Below, one piece after another: positions 52,114 to 61,789 of a DNA stretch of 64,000 bases; the first letter of the stretch is position 1; every line of letters starts with the position of its first letter. Source of the stretch: an uncultured Flavobacteriaceae bacterium (lineage in GTDB: Bacteria; Bacteroidota; Bacteroidia; Flavobacteriales; Flavobacteriaceae); the NCBI GenBank assembly GCA_947500575.1, contig CANMSI010000001.1:868001-932000 (forward strand). Reading direction: 5' to 3'. The notes below the pieces were generated by a model, which was not told the DNA's origin, searched no databases, and saw only the letters and a list, made by a program, of their open reading frames with translations. The translations under genes and the position numbers were made by a program.

Positions 52114-54378
52114 ATGAAAAAGAACAACTATTCCTCTGGTATTCTACAATATATTCCTTTCTTTTATGTAATCTGGTCCGATAATCTTCTATCTGCTTCT
52201 GAAATTTCAGTAGTAAAAAAGGCGGTGGAAAATGATGTGTCATTAACAAAAGAAGACAGAAGTTCTTTATTCTCCTGGCTCGCTCCTAAGACACCTCCTT
52301 CCAATGATGAATTAAAAAAGTGGAAACAAACCATCACCAACGCACAGGTTAAACTAATAGAAAGTGACACTTACCCGCTCACTAGTTTTAGCCAAAAGAT
52401 GGTCTGTCACTACCAAGAAGCCTGCCCCTTTAATGAACAGTTAAAAGAAATTGAAGTGCATCTTGGCATACAGCCCAATCATTACAATCATTTGTTTGAC
52501 GTGGATGTACTGCACGAAAAGACATCTAACTATTATAATGCTTCTGAAATTGATACTATTTTAAAAGGCGATCATGTAGAACTAATTGATGCCTTTAGAA
52601 CAGTATTAAAAGACAGCATTTTTGATTGGAAAATTGTTAGAGAAAAAGGAGCATTTAGAGAGCATGTTCTAAAACAAGTGGAATTCTTAGCAAAGAAAGG
52701 CTATGGCGCCATGGCATATCCTGAAGCGTATGGTGGCACCGAAGATATGCCAGGTTATGCTCATATTTTTGAGAATATGATGTTTGTAGATGGCAGTCTC
52801 ACCATAAAATTCGGAGTACAATTTGGACTTTTTGGAGGGAGCATACAAAAACTGGGAACTAAAAAACACCATGACGCTTATTTAAAAGATACTGGAGACA
52901 CTAAGCTTTTAGGCTGTTTTGCAATGACCGAAACGGGCCATGGATCCAATGTTCGAGGTATTAAAACCACCGCTACTTTTGAAAAGGAAACGAACAGTCT
53001 CGTTATCCATACACCCGGAAAAAATGATAATAAGGAGTATATAGGCAATGCGCTGCATGCTAAAATGGCCTCTGTTTTCGCGCAATTAATTGTAAATGGA
53101 AAGAATGAAGGGGTACATGCCATCCTAGTACCTGTGAGAGATGAAAAACATCAATTGATGCCTGGTGTTAGCATTGTAGACAATGGATACAAACTAGGCT
53201 TAAATGGCGTGGATAATGGAAAAATATGGTTTAATCAAGTACGTGTTCCAGCAGAAAATCTTTTAAATAAGTATGGGAGTATTCAGGAAGATGGCAGCTA
53301 CCATTCTGCCATAAAAAATCCTAATAAACGTTTCTTTACCATGTTGGGCACCCTAGTTGGAGGAAGAATATGTGTAGCAAGAGCAGGTTTAGGAGGAGCA
53401 AAAATGGCATTAACTATTGCTATAAAACACGCTTTGCAAAGAAGGCAATTTAACGATAGTATAAAAATTCAAGAAGACCTATTGATGGATTACCCAACGC
53501 ATCAATTACGGCTAACGCCAGCTGTTGCATCGTCCTATGTATATGATATCGCTCTAGAGCATCTTATGAAGGTGTATAGTGATGAAAGTATTACAGACAA
53601 ACGAAAGATAGAAACTCAAGTAGCGGGCCTAAAATCTGTAATTACCTGGTTTGCTAATAGCACCATTCAAGAGTGTAGAGAAGCTTGTGGAGGAAAAGGG
53701 TATCTAATGGAAAATAGGATTACCGATCTTAAAGGAGATGTGGATATTTTTACCACTTTTGAAGGAGATAACAATGTACTTCTTCAATTGGCAGCGAAAG
53801 GGGTGTTGTCTGACTTCAAAGCAGAATTCAACAGTGCAGGATTTACAGCCGTTCTAAAATTATTAGGAACTCGTTTAAGTGATAAATTAAATACTATTAA
53901 TCCCGTCTACACCAATAAGGTAGATAAAGAACATCTCTATAATACTACCTTTCATAAGCATGCCTTTAATTATCGTACCAGAAGACTAACATATACATTG
54001 GCTATGCGTATTCGAGATTACATAAAAAAAGGAGTTCCATCTTATCAGGCATTTCTAAAAGTACAAACGCACTTATTAGCCCTAGGAAAAGCTTACAGTA
54101 TGGAACTAGCCTATGATACTTTTACAGCATTCACTAGTACCATTAAAGATGAGAAAAATCGTCTGTTATTTGAAAAACTGGGAACACTTCACGCGCTTTA
54201 TCATATTAGAGAAGATGCCTCCTGGTATCTAGAGCAAGGATATATTAGTGGAACAAAATCAAAAGCCATTAGGCAGCGTGTAGAACGTATATGCACAGAA
54301 CTACGACCGCATATTGAAGTATTGGTTGATGGGTTTGGAATCCCAGCACATTGTTTAACCGCGCCAATAGCCTCTTAA
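52114..54378 (+). CDS. Acyl-CoA oxidase/dehydrogenase-like flavoprotein, long form
   Basis: The 754-residue protein has an N-terminal region of about 150 residues without clear similarity, then an acyl-CoA dehydrogenase core. In the core, CFAMTETGHGSNVRGIKTTA near residue 270 matches the TExGHGSN motif of acyl-CoA oxidases more than the SEPxAGSD motif of dehydrogenases. RRQFNDSIKIQEDLLMDYPTHQ and FEGDNNVLLQLAAKG are also oxidase-like, and a C-terminal helical domain follows. It probably oxidises long-chain acyl-CoA, with electrons passed either to oxygen (giving peroxide) or to an electron-transfer flavoprotein. Its stop overlaps the stop of the convergent gene. Confidence 0.85.
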   Translation: MKKNNYSSGILQYIPFFYVIWSDNLLSASEISVVKKAVENDVSLTKEDRSSLFSWLAPKTPPSNDELKKWKQTITNAQVKLIESDTYPLTSFSQKMVCHYQEACPFNEQLKEIEVHLGIQPNHYNHLFDVDVLHEKTSNYYNASEIDTILKGDHVELIDAFRTVLKDSIFDWKIVREKGAFREHVLKQVEFLAKKGYGAMAYPEAYGGTEDMPGYAHIFENMMFVDGSLTIKFGVQFGLFGGSIQKLGTKKHHDAYLKDTGDTKLLGCFAMTETGHGSNVRGIKTTATFEKETNSLVIHTPGKNDNKEYIGNALHAKMASVFAQLIVNGKNEGVHAILVPVRDEKHQLMPGVSIVDNGYKLGLNGVDNGKIWFNQVRVPAENLLNKYGSIQEDGSYHSAIKNPNKRFFTMLGTLVGGRICVARAGLGGAKMALTIAIKHALQRRQFNDSIKIQEDLLMDYPTHQLRLTPAVASSYVYDIALEHLMKVYSDESITDKRKIETQVAGLKSVITWFANSTIQECREACGGKGYLMENRITDLKGDVDIFTTFEGDNNVLLQLAAKGVLSDFKAEFNSAGFTAVLKLLGTRLSDKLNTINPVYTNKVDKEHLYNTTFHKHAFNYRTRRLTYTLAMRIRDYIKKGVPSYQAFLKVQTHLLALGKAYSMELAYDTFTAFTSTIKDEKNRLLFEKLGTLHALYHIREDASWYLEQGYISGTKSKAIRQRVERICTELRPHIEVLVDGFGIPAHCLTAPIAS

Positions 54379-55799
54379 AAGAGTTCTTTGGGCAAGGGAA
54401 AGTCTATGGTACCAAAATGACAATTCTGAAAGGTATTTTTATTCAGTTCTAAGCTATATTTGAACGAATTTTTGGATGTTTGTAAGGATACTATTTGATC
54501 AAAATTACAGGAGATAAAAACATTTCCTTGATTGGCCCTTCCTACCTCAAATAAGGAAGTAATATCTTCAAAAGAGCATTCATAGAACTGATTATTAACA
54601 GCAATGCCTCCAAGATCCTTATAGGCATCATACTTTACTCCAAAAGCGCAGCCCTTTGCCATGGTATTCTTAAAAACATTATTTTTACCAGCACTCTTGA
54701 TATCTAATACAGATTTAAACCCATCCTGTTTATCACTAAAAACAGCCATAGCATCTGCATTGATTACCAAGCAATTTTGCACGGTATTATCATGAGCTCC
54801 ATTTTTAAATAAGAATGCACCTTGTTTATCCTCACCCCCTTCTATGGTAATATCCTCAGCAAGGTTTCCAAAAACCCCACTAAAATTATGTTCGAAAACG
54901 GTGTTTCTAAGTTTGGACTTTCGAATAATATTACTATCCGCGGCTACTTTATACACAATACCATGGTTGCTATATTTTAATGCACCAACCCGTTCTACAT
55001 AAATGTTTTCTAAAATATTATGCCTTGCAGGATCCTTACCATCTCGATCGGTGGCAGTGATTAAATAATAGTAATCTGTAGGATTTCTATGGTTGTCTGA
55101 ATATACTTTGTTATTCCGATGTTGCTGATAATCTCCACCTTTAATTTTAATCCCCTCGGCGCCGGCATTTACCACTATGCAATTAACTACATGACTAAAA
55201 TCACCAGCCACAACAATTCCAATTCCACTGTAATTCTTAAATGCCGTTTTAGGAGCTGCAAGACCATCACCTGTGCTAGAATGCTTCCTATTAAAATCTC
55301 CTGCGTCTACTGAAATAATATTTTTTAGGTGATTGTAATTTCCAGAGGAGAACACATTAATTTTGTAAGCGCTAATCTGAAAGTTTTCAAATTGCACATA
55401 GTCCTTTTTGGATGCAAGTCCTATTCCTTTGCCTTCATTTTCTACCAAATTTCCTTGTATCAATGGCATTAAAGTGGGATCTACATTATTTCCGTAACTA
55501 TGTGTTGAAGCCGTGTCACTTTTTATATCTCCTGGAGCGGATTTATAGCCTATGAAGCGTATAGTACCGTTCTTACTTCCACTATTGGCAACATTCAAAT
55601 TTAGATTCCTATACGTCCCTGCTTTTATCCAAACTGTAGTGCCTGCTTGTGCATTTTTAAAAGCATATAAAATACTACAAGGATCCTCTATGCGCTTTCC
55701 CATTCCATTAGCACCTTCAGCAACAAAAAGCTCTTCTGCATCTTGGGTGTACGCCGGTAGACACATTAGAAATATAAAAATGATAATAAGAATTCTCAC
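54375..55799 (-). CDS. Exported right-handed beta-helix protein
   Basis: The 474-residue product starts with GTG (no in-frame ATG between it and the upstream gene) and a signal peptide ending AYTQ. The N-terminal part (CSILYAFKNAQAGTTVWIKAGTYRN) is the usual entry of pectate-lyase-like or chondroitinase-like beta helices, and the rest is a ladder of short N- and G-rich turns (for example HLKNIISVDAG, NCIVVNAGAEGIKIKGG). Many such proteins are polysaccharide lyases (families PL6 or PL9), but I cannot see a certain catalytic site. It may bind or cut a polysaccharide. It follows the GIN-domain gene on the same strand. Confidence 0.75.
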   Translation of the reverse strand: MRILIIIFIFLMCLPAYTQDAEELFVAEGANGMGKRIEDPCSILYAFKNAQAGTTVWIKAGTYRNLNLNVANSGSKNGTIRFIGYKSAPGDIKSDTASTHSYGNNVDPTLMPLIQGNLVENEGKGIGLASKKDYVQFENFQISAYKINVFSSGNYNHLKNIISVDAGDFNRKHSSTGDGLAAPKTAFKNYSGIGIVVAGDFSHVVNCIVVNAGAEGIKIKGGDYQQHRNNKVYSDNHRNPTDYYYLITATDRDGKDPARHNILENIYVERVGALKYSNHGIVYKVAADSNIIRKSKLRNTVFEHNFSGVFGNLAEDITIEGGEDKQGAFLFKNGAHDNTVQNCLVINADAMAVFSDKQDGFKSVLDIKSAGKNNVFKNTMAKGCAFGVKYDAYKDLGGIAVNNQFYECSFEDITSLFEVGRANQGNVFISCNFDQIVSLQTSKNSFKYSLELNKNTFQNCHFGTIDFPLPKELF

Positions 55800-55842
55800 C
55801 TCGTGTTTTTTAAAAAAAGAAGGAATCCCAGAACTGGGTGAT

Positions 55843-56670
55843 TTATTTATCCTCCCTACGATGTAACTCGGATCTATTTAGAAATTGTATCAAAGTAATT
55901 GATCCGGCACCATGGGCATATGTTTTTGAAGAACCGCTTGAAGAAAGTTCCATGCTATTATAAGCATAGACTCTTGCCACAGGAGACTCTTCTAAAGTAG
56001 CTGTTATATGGGCAGCCTCTAACTTAGCTCCTTTAAAAGCAGAATTACCATATAGGTTTAATTGCAAGCTATCTGTTGTTCCTTCCATCTTTACGGAAGC
56101 ATTTTTATACATGCTCACGGTGTTTGTTTCGCTTACTGCGTAAATGCTTACATCAATACGATCTCGTAAAGTAATATTTAAGGAATCACTGTCTATATTA
56201 AAATCTCCCGAACTATTTCCCTCCATATGAATGGTAGTCACCGGAGCATTCGCATTTAGTTGCAATTTAGCAGAACCAAAAGTATTTACAGTAAGTTGGT
56301 CCGTATTGACAATATCTTTCATTCGGATCCTACCCTCTTTTACAGTAATTGCGATCAACTCTTTATAGTTTACCGTTATTTCTAACTTCTTTTTGGATGT
56401 GATTTTATAAAAGGAACTAATTACCAACGTACTATCTACTACTCTAAATTTTAAAACATCGATGAGATTATCGTCTGCTGTAATGGTATAGCCGGGCGAG
56501 GATGATTGTTGTAAGTTGATATCCAAATCATCATTCAACTCAATGGCGTTGTATGCCGGGAGTTCTTCCCTAACATCAATAACGCTTTTATTCCCTTTAA
56601 TTTTGGGTTTTCGTTGTGCAAAAACCGCACAATGTGATAATACTAGGAATACTACTATTAGTTTTTTCAT
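55843..56670 (-). CDS. Exported GIN-domain (DUF2807) protein
   Basis: The 275-residue protein has a signal peptide ending VFAQ (about residue 19), then the pattern of the DUF2807/GIN family: a start like YNAIELNDDLDINLQQSSSPGYTITADDNLIDVLKF and many short beta strands that form two stacked beta-helix-like halves. The family occurs widely in Bacteroidota; its function is unclear and probably adhesive or a head domain for protein assembly. It lies 43 bp upstream of the beta-helix protein gene and may share its transcript. No regulator is adjacent. Confidence 0.85.
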   Translation of the reverse strand: MKKLIVVFLVLSHCAVFAQRKPKIKGNKSVIDVREELPAYNAIELNDDLDINLQQSSSPGYTITADDNLIDVLKFRVVDSTLVISSFYKITSKKKLEITVNYKELIAITVKEGRIRMKDIVNTDQLTVNTFGSAKLQLNANAPVTTIHMEGNSSGDFNIDSDSLNITLRDRIDVSIYAVSETNTVSMYKNASVKMEGTTDSLQLNLYGNSAFKGAKLEAAHITATLEESPVARVYAYNSMELSSSGSSKTYAHGAGSITLIQFLNRSELHRREDK

Positions 56671-56805
56671 TTCTATTTGTTCTTTGACTTTTGAAAGATG
56701 TCCTTTATCAAAATCAACTTTACAGATCTTTCAAGGGGATTATTCTCCAATAAATATATATAAAATTGGTTGATGTTAGGAATCACTGCACAAATTATAC
56801 CATAA

Positions 56806-56842
56806 AAAAACCCATCAACCTAGAAATGGTCGATGGGTTTTT
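56806..56842 (-). terminator. Rho-independent terminator of the act-cox operon
   Basis: Arms AAAAACCCATCAACC (56806-56820) and the facing copy at 56828-56842 pair with one mismatch around a 7-base loop. On the minus strand a T-run follows. It lies about 20 bp after the coxA stop. Confidence 0.85.
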
Positions 56843-56860
56843 ACAATTCTTACATTAGGT

Positions 56861-58669
56861 CTAATGATTCATTTCTTCTTCATCGTCCTGTAGTGGTATG
56901 TTTTGAGGTACAAAATCCTGTCCAGGAATAACATACTCTCCATCTTCACGCGTCTTACTATAGTCGTAAGCCCAACGATGCACATGAGGAATCTCTCCAT
57001 GCCAGTTTCCATGAAAATGTTCCTGTGGGGCTGTCCACTCCAAGGTATTGGATTTCCATGGGTTTAAAACACCTCTTTTACCGTAGAATATACTACTTAT
57101 AAAGTTGTAAAGAAATACCAGTTGTGCTGCACCAGCAATAAGTGCAAATATTGTAATTAGCACGTTCACATCAGTTAATTCGTCAAACATTGGAAAGGCT
57201 GTGTTTTCATAATACCTTCTTGGTACTCCTGCCATTCCCACAAAGTGCATTGGGAAGAAAACACCATAGGCACAAATCGCCGTAATCCAGAAGTGCACAT
57301 AGCCTAAGTTCTTATTCATCATTCTACCTTGGAACATTTTAGGGAACCAATGGTATACTCCAGCAAATAGACCATATAACGCAGAAATACCCATAACCAA
57401 ATGGAAATGCGCTACTACAAAATAGGTGTCGTGTACGTTGATATCCAAGGTACTATCCCCAAGGATAATTCCTGTTAGTCCTCCTGTAATAAAAGTAGAT
57501 ACCAATCCTATGGAAAAGAGCATGGCAGGGTTCAGCTGCAAATTCCCTTTCCACAAAGTAGTAATATAATTAAATGCTTTTACCGCTGAAGGAATTGCAA
57601 TTAATAAGGTTGTAAATGTAAACACAGATCCTAAGAATGGGTTCATTCCAGAAATAAACATATGGTGACCCCAAACGATGGTTGACAAGAAAGCAATTGC
57701 TAAAATCGAAGCAACCATGGCACGATATCCAAAAATAGGTTTACGCGCATTGGTAGACATTACTTCAGAAGTAATTCCTAATGCTGGCAATAAAACAATA
57801 TACACTTCAGGGTGTCCTAAGAACCAAAATAAGTGTTCATATAAAACCGGTGACCCACCTTGGTAATGAAGCACTTCTCCTTGAATAAAAATGTCTGATA
57901 AGAAGAACGATGTTCCAAAACTACGGTCCATGATAAGTAATAAGGCCGCTGACAATAATACCGGAAACGATATTACACCAATAATGGCTGTTACAAAGAA
58001 AGCCCAAATAGTAAGTGGCAATCTAGTCATTGACATCCCCTTAGTTCGTAGGTTCAATACGGTAACTATATAATTCAAAGATCCTAAAAGAGAGGATGCA
58101 ATAAAGATCGCCATAGAAACCAACCAGAGTGTCATTCCCAATCCAGAACCTGGTTGTGCCATTTCCAATGCACTAAGCGGAGGGTAGATAGTCCACCCTG
58201 CTGCTGCAGGTCCTGCTTCCACAAACAAAGACAACATCATTATCACTGAAGAGGTAAAGAACATCCAATATGAAAGCATATTTAAAAAGCCGGACGCCAT
58301 ATCTCTGGCACCAATCTGTAGCGGAATTAATAGGTTACTAAAAGTACCACTTAAGCCAGCCGTAAGTACAAAGAAAACCATGATTGTACCGTGAATAGTA
58401 ACCAGTGCCAAATACATATCTGCGTCCATAACACCGCCTGGAGCCCAATCGCCCAAGAGTGCTTCAAAGACCGGAGATTCTCCTGGCCATGCCAATTGCA
58501 TTCTAAATAACAAAGACATAGCAATGCCTACAAAGCCCATTATAAGACCTGTTATAAGATATTGTTTGGCAATCATCTTATGATCTTGACTAAAGATATA
58601 CTTTGTTACAAAGGTCTCTTTATGGTGGTGATGTTCGTCGTGATTATCTTCGTGTCCTGTTGCTGACAT
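56861..58669 (-). CDS. coxA: Cytochrome c oxidase subunit I
   Basis: The product has about 602 residues from the ATG at 58669 (a TTG two codons upstream is less likely). It has the 12-helix core with heme and CuB ligands: LVTIHGTIMVFF (low-spin heme histidine), FWFLGHPEVYIVLLPALG with the crosslinked His-Tyr, VWGHHMF (two CuB histidines), and VHDTYFVVAHFHLVMG (heme a3 and a histidines). It reduces oxygen to water and pumps protons. The first 20 residues contain a His/Asp/Glu-rich stretch. It is the last gene of the alternative complex III-oxidase run. Confidence 0.97.
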   Translation of the reverse strand: MSATGHEDNHDEHHHHKETFVTKYIFSQDHKMIAKQYLITGLIMGFVGIAMSLLFRMQLAWPGESPVFEALLGDWAPGGVMDADMYLALVTIHGTIMVFFVLTAGLSGTFSNLLIPLQIGARDMASGFLNMLSYWMFFTSSVIMMLSLFVEAGPAAAGWTIYPPLSALEMAQPGSGLGMTLWLVSMAIFIASSLLGSLNYIVTVLNLRTKGMSMTRLPLTIWAFFVTAIIGVISFPVLLSAALLLIMDRSFGTSFFLSDIFIQGEVLHYQGGSPVLYEHLFWFLGHPEVYIVLLPALGITSEVMSTNARKPIFGYRAMVASILAIAFLSTIVWGHHMFISGMNPFLGSVFTFTTLLIAIPSAVKAFNYITTLWKGNLQLNPAMLFSIGLVSTFITGGLTGIILGDSTLDINVHDTYFVVAHFHLVMGISALYGLFAGVYHWFPKMFQGRMMNKNLGYVHFWITAICAYGVFFPMHFVGMAGVPRRYYENTAFPMFDELTDVNVLITIFALIAGAAQLVFLYNFISSIFYGKRGVLNPWKSNTLEWTAPQEHFHGNWHGEIPHVHRWAYDYSKTREDGEYVIPGQDFVPQNIPLQDDEEEMNH

Positions 58670-58715
58670 AATCAAATACTATTTTTTTAATTAGCTAAAA
58701 TTTCTTTTTCTGCAA

Positions 58716-59822
58716 TTACTGCGCTGGATTCATAGTAGCGTCAAACGTTTGCTGCTGTGCCATCCATGCATCATACTCTTCCTGTGTTTCTACAATAATC
58801 TTCATTTGCATATTGTAATGGGATTTTCCACATATTTTATTACACAATAAAATATAATCAAACTCCCAAGGATCCAGTTTCTCCTTTAAAGGCTCACCTG
58901 CCGCCGCCAGTGCAATATTGTCTTGATCGATCTCAATATTCTTTGCAGCTCTGATCTTATTTGTTCGTTTAACCTTTTCCATTACATCTGCATTACGGCG
59001 CATTTCTGCCGTAGTAGTAATAGGTGTAAATGAAAACTGAGTAGTCATTCCAGGTACACAATTCATCTGTGCTCTAAAATGAGGCATATAAGCGGAATGT
59101 AATACGTCTTGTGAACGCATTTTAAAGTTCACTTTACGACCTACTGGTAAATGCAATTCTTTCACAATGATATCATCAGAGGCATTCGGATCTGACTCAT
59201 CCAAACCAAGAACATTGGCTCTATCAATATCAATCATTCTAACATTGGATTCTCCCAACACATTGTCTTCTCCACCATATCTTGCGGTCCAATTGAACTG
59301 TTGTGCATAAAGCTCTACAATTAGGGGATCGTCATCATCATTGATATCCATGATATTGGTCCAAGTATATAAACCCCAAAGGATCAATCCTGCTAAAACT
59401 ACTACGGGAATAATAGTCCAGATAAATTCTAATCTATCGTTGTCTGCATAAAACAAGGCTTTCTTTCCTTTTTCTCCTCGATATTTATACCCGAAGTAGT
59501 GCAAAAGGGCCTGTGTAATGGTTTGCACAATGAATATGATTATGAAAGAAATCAACATTAAATAGTCATATTCTGCTCCATGTGCCGATGCTGCTTCTGG
59601 CAACAAAAACTTGGTATATTTATAGAAACTAAAAATAGTTATGGCATAAATAAAAATTAAAAAGCCAAAGAGAAGATATCCATTGTACTTATTATCTGAA
59701 TCACTTGCTACCCCCACCTCTGAGCTATCGGTTTTAAGTTGCGACAATTCAAATATTTTGGTCATTTGCCATATGGCAATGCCTACTAAAACTAAAACCG
59801 TTAACGTTAATAATACAGTCAT
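58716..59822 (-). CDS. coxB: Cytochrome c oxidase subunit II
   Basis: The 368-residue protein has N-terminal membrane helices and a periplasmic cupredoxin domain. The CuA ligands are seen in VLHSAYMPHFRAQMNCVPG and CNKICGKSHYNM (two Cys, His, Met), so the CuA site is complete. There is no fused cytochrome c domain. An extra N-terminal helix (MTVLLTLTVLVLVGIAIW) precedes the two usual helices, as in other Bacteroidota. It receives electrons from cytochrome c or directly from alternative complex III. The gene follows actF by 30 bp and precedes coxA. Confidence 0.96.
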   Translation of the reverse strand: MTVLLTLTVLVLVGIAIWQMTKIFELSQLKTDSSEVGVASDSDNKYNGYLLFGFLIFIYAITIFSFYKYTKFLLPEAASAHGAEYDYLMLISFIIIFIVQTITQALLHYFGYKYRGEKGKKALFYADNDRLEFIWTIIPVVVLAGLILWGLYTWTNIMDINDDDDPLIVELYAQQFNWTARYGGEDNVLGESNVRMIDIDRANVLGLDESDPNASDDIIVKELHLPVGRKVNFKMRSQDVLHSAYMPHFRAQMNCVPGMTTQFSFTPITTTAEMRRNADVMEKVKRTNKIRAAKNIEIDQDNIALAAAGEPLKEKLDPWEFDYILLCNKICGKSHYNMQMKIIVETQEEYDAWMAQQQTFDATMNPAQ

Positions 59823-59852
59823 TATGCTATCTTATTATACTTTATAAACTTA

Positions 59853-61211
59853 TTAATAATGAAAATGTCTACTCTCATCAATGAATGGATTTCGTTTGGG
59901 CTGCAGTGGCGCTGTAGTAAGCGACCTAAACACACAGAAAATAAACAATCCTGCAAAGAATAAAATAGATCCAATTTCTGGAATACCAATATACCATTGA
60001 TCCCCTACGGTTGCTGGCATAATCATATTGAAAATATCGATATAATGTCCAAATAGAATTACAATCCCCGCCATTATCACAAACCAGTTAATACGTTTGT
60101 AATCACTGTTCATTAACAGCAATAATGGGAAAACAAAATTCATGGCAACCATACCAAAGAAAGGCAGTTTATAATCTGCAATTCTTTGCACATAATAGGT
60201 TACTTCTTCTGGTATATTTGAATACCATATCAACATAAACTGAGAGAACCATAAATAGGTCCAGAAAATACTAATTCCAAACATGAATTTTGCCAAATCA
60301 TGAATATGGCTATCATTTACTTCTTCCAAATAGCCTTTTGATTTCAGATAAATGGTAATGATTGCAATAACTGTAATACCAGATACAAACATACTAGCAA
60401 AAACATACCATCCAAATAAGGTACTAAACCAATGTGGGTCTACACTCATAATCCAATCCCAAGACATCATTGACTCGGATATTAGATAGAATACCAAAAA
60501 GGCTGCTGAGATTCTAAAGTTCTTTTTAAAATTGCTATTGTCTCCGGCCTCATCTTGTGCCAAAGAGAACTTTCTAGAAAACTGTCTGTAAAGAATCCAT
60601 CCACCCAAGAAAATAACGGCACGGATCATAAAGAAAGTTCCATTTAAGTATCCTGCTTTCCCTTGTAACAATTTATCGTGCGCCACTGTTTCTGCATCCA
60701 TCCAAGGGAATAAGTGGTTTAGATGCAATACTGTAGAACATAGTAATATGATTAGTACAATGATCCCTCCTGGAATTAAATAAGATGTTATCCCTTCCAT
60801 TACTCTAAAAAGCAAAGGCGACCAACCTGCTTGCGCAGCTCGTTGAATAGCATAAAAAGCCAATACACCTAAGGCAATCATCATAAAGAAGAAGGCTGCC
60901 ACATATAAGGCAGACCAAGGTCTATTAGACAATTGATTATACACATGTTTGTCATGCGAAGCGCTGTGATCTTCACCGTGCGCTTCCGCTTTATCACCGT
61001 GTGTAGCTGCTACTTCATGGTCTGAAGCTGCATCGTCATGACTAGCTTCTTCTCCGTGAGAACTTCCATGTCCATCATCATGACTTGCTACCATTGCTTT
61101 TGCTTCTTCTACAGAACCGGGCATGCTAGCAAAACCAATACCTATACCTATAGCACCCACTGCCATAAGGATATAAGAAGCCATTTTTAATCTGTTTGAA
61201 AAGGTGTACAT
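59853..61211 (-). CDS. actF: Alternative complex III subunit ActF
   Basis: The 452-residue protein has about ten membrane helices, as expected for ActF, which resembles NrfD/ActC but is the second quinol-side subunit. Just after the first helix is a hydrophilic loop at about residues 43-90 with ten histidines spaced among Asp, Glu, Ala and Ser. Such loops may bind metal, but it is also possible that it is just a flexible linker. The neighbours actE (22 bp) and coxB (30 bp) support the call. Confidence 0.93.
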   Translation of the reverse strand: MYTFSNRLKMASYILMAVGAIGIGIGFASMPGSVEEAKAMVASHDDGHGSSHGEEASHDDAASDHEVAATHGDKAEAHGEDHSASHDKHVYNQLSNRPWSALYVAAFFFMMIALGVLAFYAIQRAAQAGWSPLLFRVMEGITSYLIPGGIIVLIILLCSTVLHLNHLFPWMDAETVAHDKLLQGKAGYLNGTFFMIRAVIFLGGWILYRQFSRKFSLAQDEAGDNSNFKKNFRISAAFLVFYLISESMMSWDWIMSVDPHWFSTLFGWYVFASMFVSGITVIAIITIYLKSKGYLEEVNDSHIHDLAKFMFGISIFWTYLWFSQFMLIWYSNIPEEVTYYVQRIADYKLPFFGMVAMNFVFPLLLLMNSDYKRINWFVIMAGIVILFGHYIDIFNMIMPATVGDQWYIGIPEIGSILFFAGLFIFCVFRSLTTAPLQPKRNPFIDESRHFHY

Positions 61212-61232
61212 ATATCTAATCTATGTCTTGTT

Positions 61233-61787
61233 TTATAAATCTTCTTTGAGTTTCATTACATACTCTGCTACTTGCCATAGTTCTTCACGATTCATTTGAG
61301 AAGCGTAAGAGCCCATAGAATTTAATCCATAGTACATGGTATGATAGGTACTTCCTACGGTAACATTTCTAGCAGCATCGTCATAGGAAGGTACTCCAAG
61401 AATTTTTTCTTGCTTCACCAACCATCCTTGACCGTTTCCTTTATTACCATGACAAATACCGCAGTAAATATCATATAGTTCTTTTCCCGTAGCTAAGTTT
61501 GCCTCACTTTGCAACGAGTCTAACGGGCTTGCTTCTAATCTTGCCAATTCCTTTCCAGCAGGAGTATTTGCAAAATTATATGGCATCCAACCTCTTGGAA
61601 TGGTGTTTTCTACCGGAAGTTGTCCTTCTTTACCTCCTGGTAAAAAGTCTACTTGTTGGTAGGTTTCATATCCCACTGATTCGTACATATTAGGCATGTA
61701 TTGGTAATTTGGGCTCTTGTCATTTGCACAAGAAGCAACCAAAAGCACCATGCTTAAAACGATTCCTATTTTAATAAAACTGTTCAT
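61233..61787 (-). CDS. actE: Alternative complex III cytochrome c subunit ActE
   Basis: The 184-residue protein has a lipoprotein signal (LLVASC at the N-terminus, lipid-carrying Cys20) and one heme c motif CGICH near residue 111. The likely axial methionine lies in GLNSMGSYASQMNREELW. This is the mono-heme subunit that hands electrons on to the oxidase. It follows actD by 2 bp and precedes actF by 21 bp. Confidence 0.95.
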   Translation of the reverse strand: MNSFIKIGIVLSMVLLVASCANDKSPNYQYMPNMYESVGYETYQQVDFLPGGKEGQLPVENTIPRGWMPYNFANTPAGKELARLEASPLDSLQSEANLATGKELYDIYCGICHGNKGNGQGWLVKQEKILGVPSYDDAARNVTVGSTYHTMYYGLNSMGSYASQMNREELWQVAEYVMKLKEDL

Positions 61788-61789
61788 CT

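Noticed and set aside
58670-58675. TTG start for coxA two codons upstream of the ATG
   Set aside because: The ATG at 58669 gives a normal product; the longer form adds only two residues with a weaker start codon.
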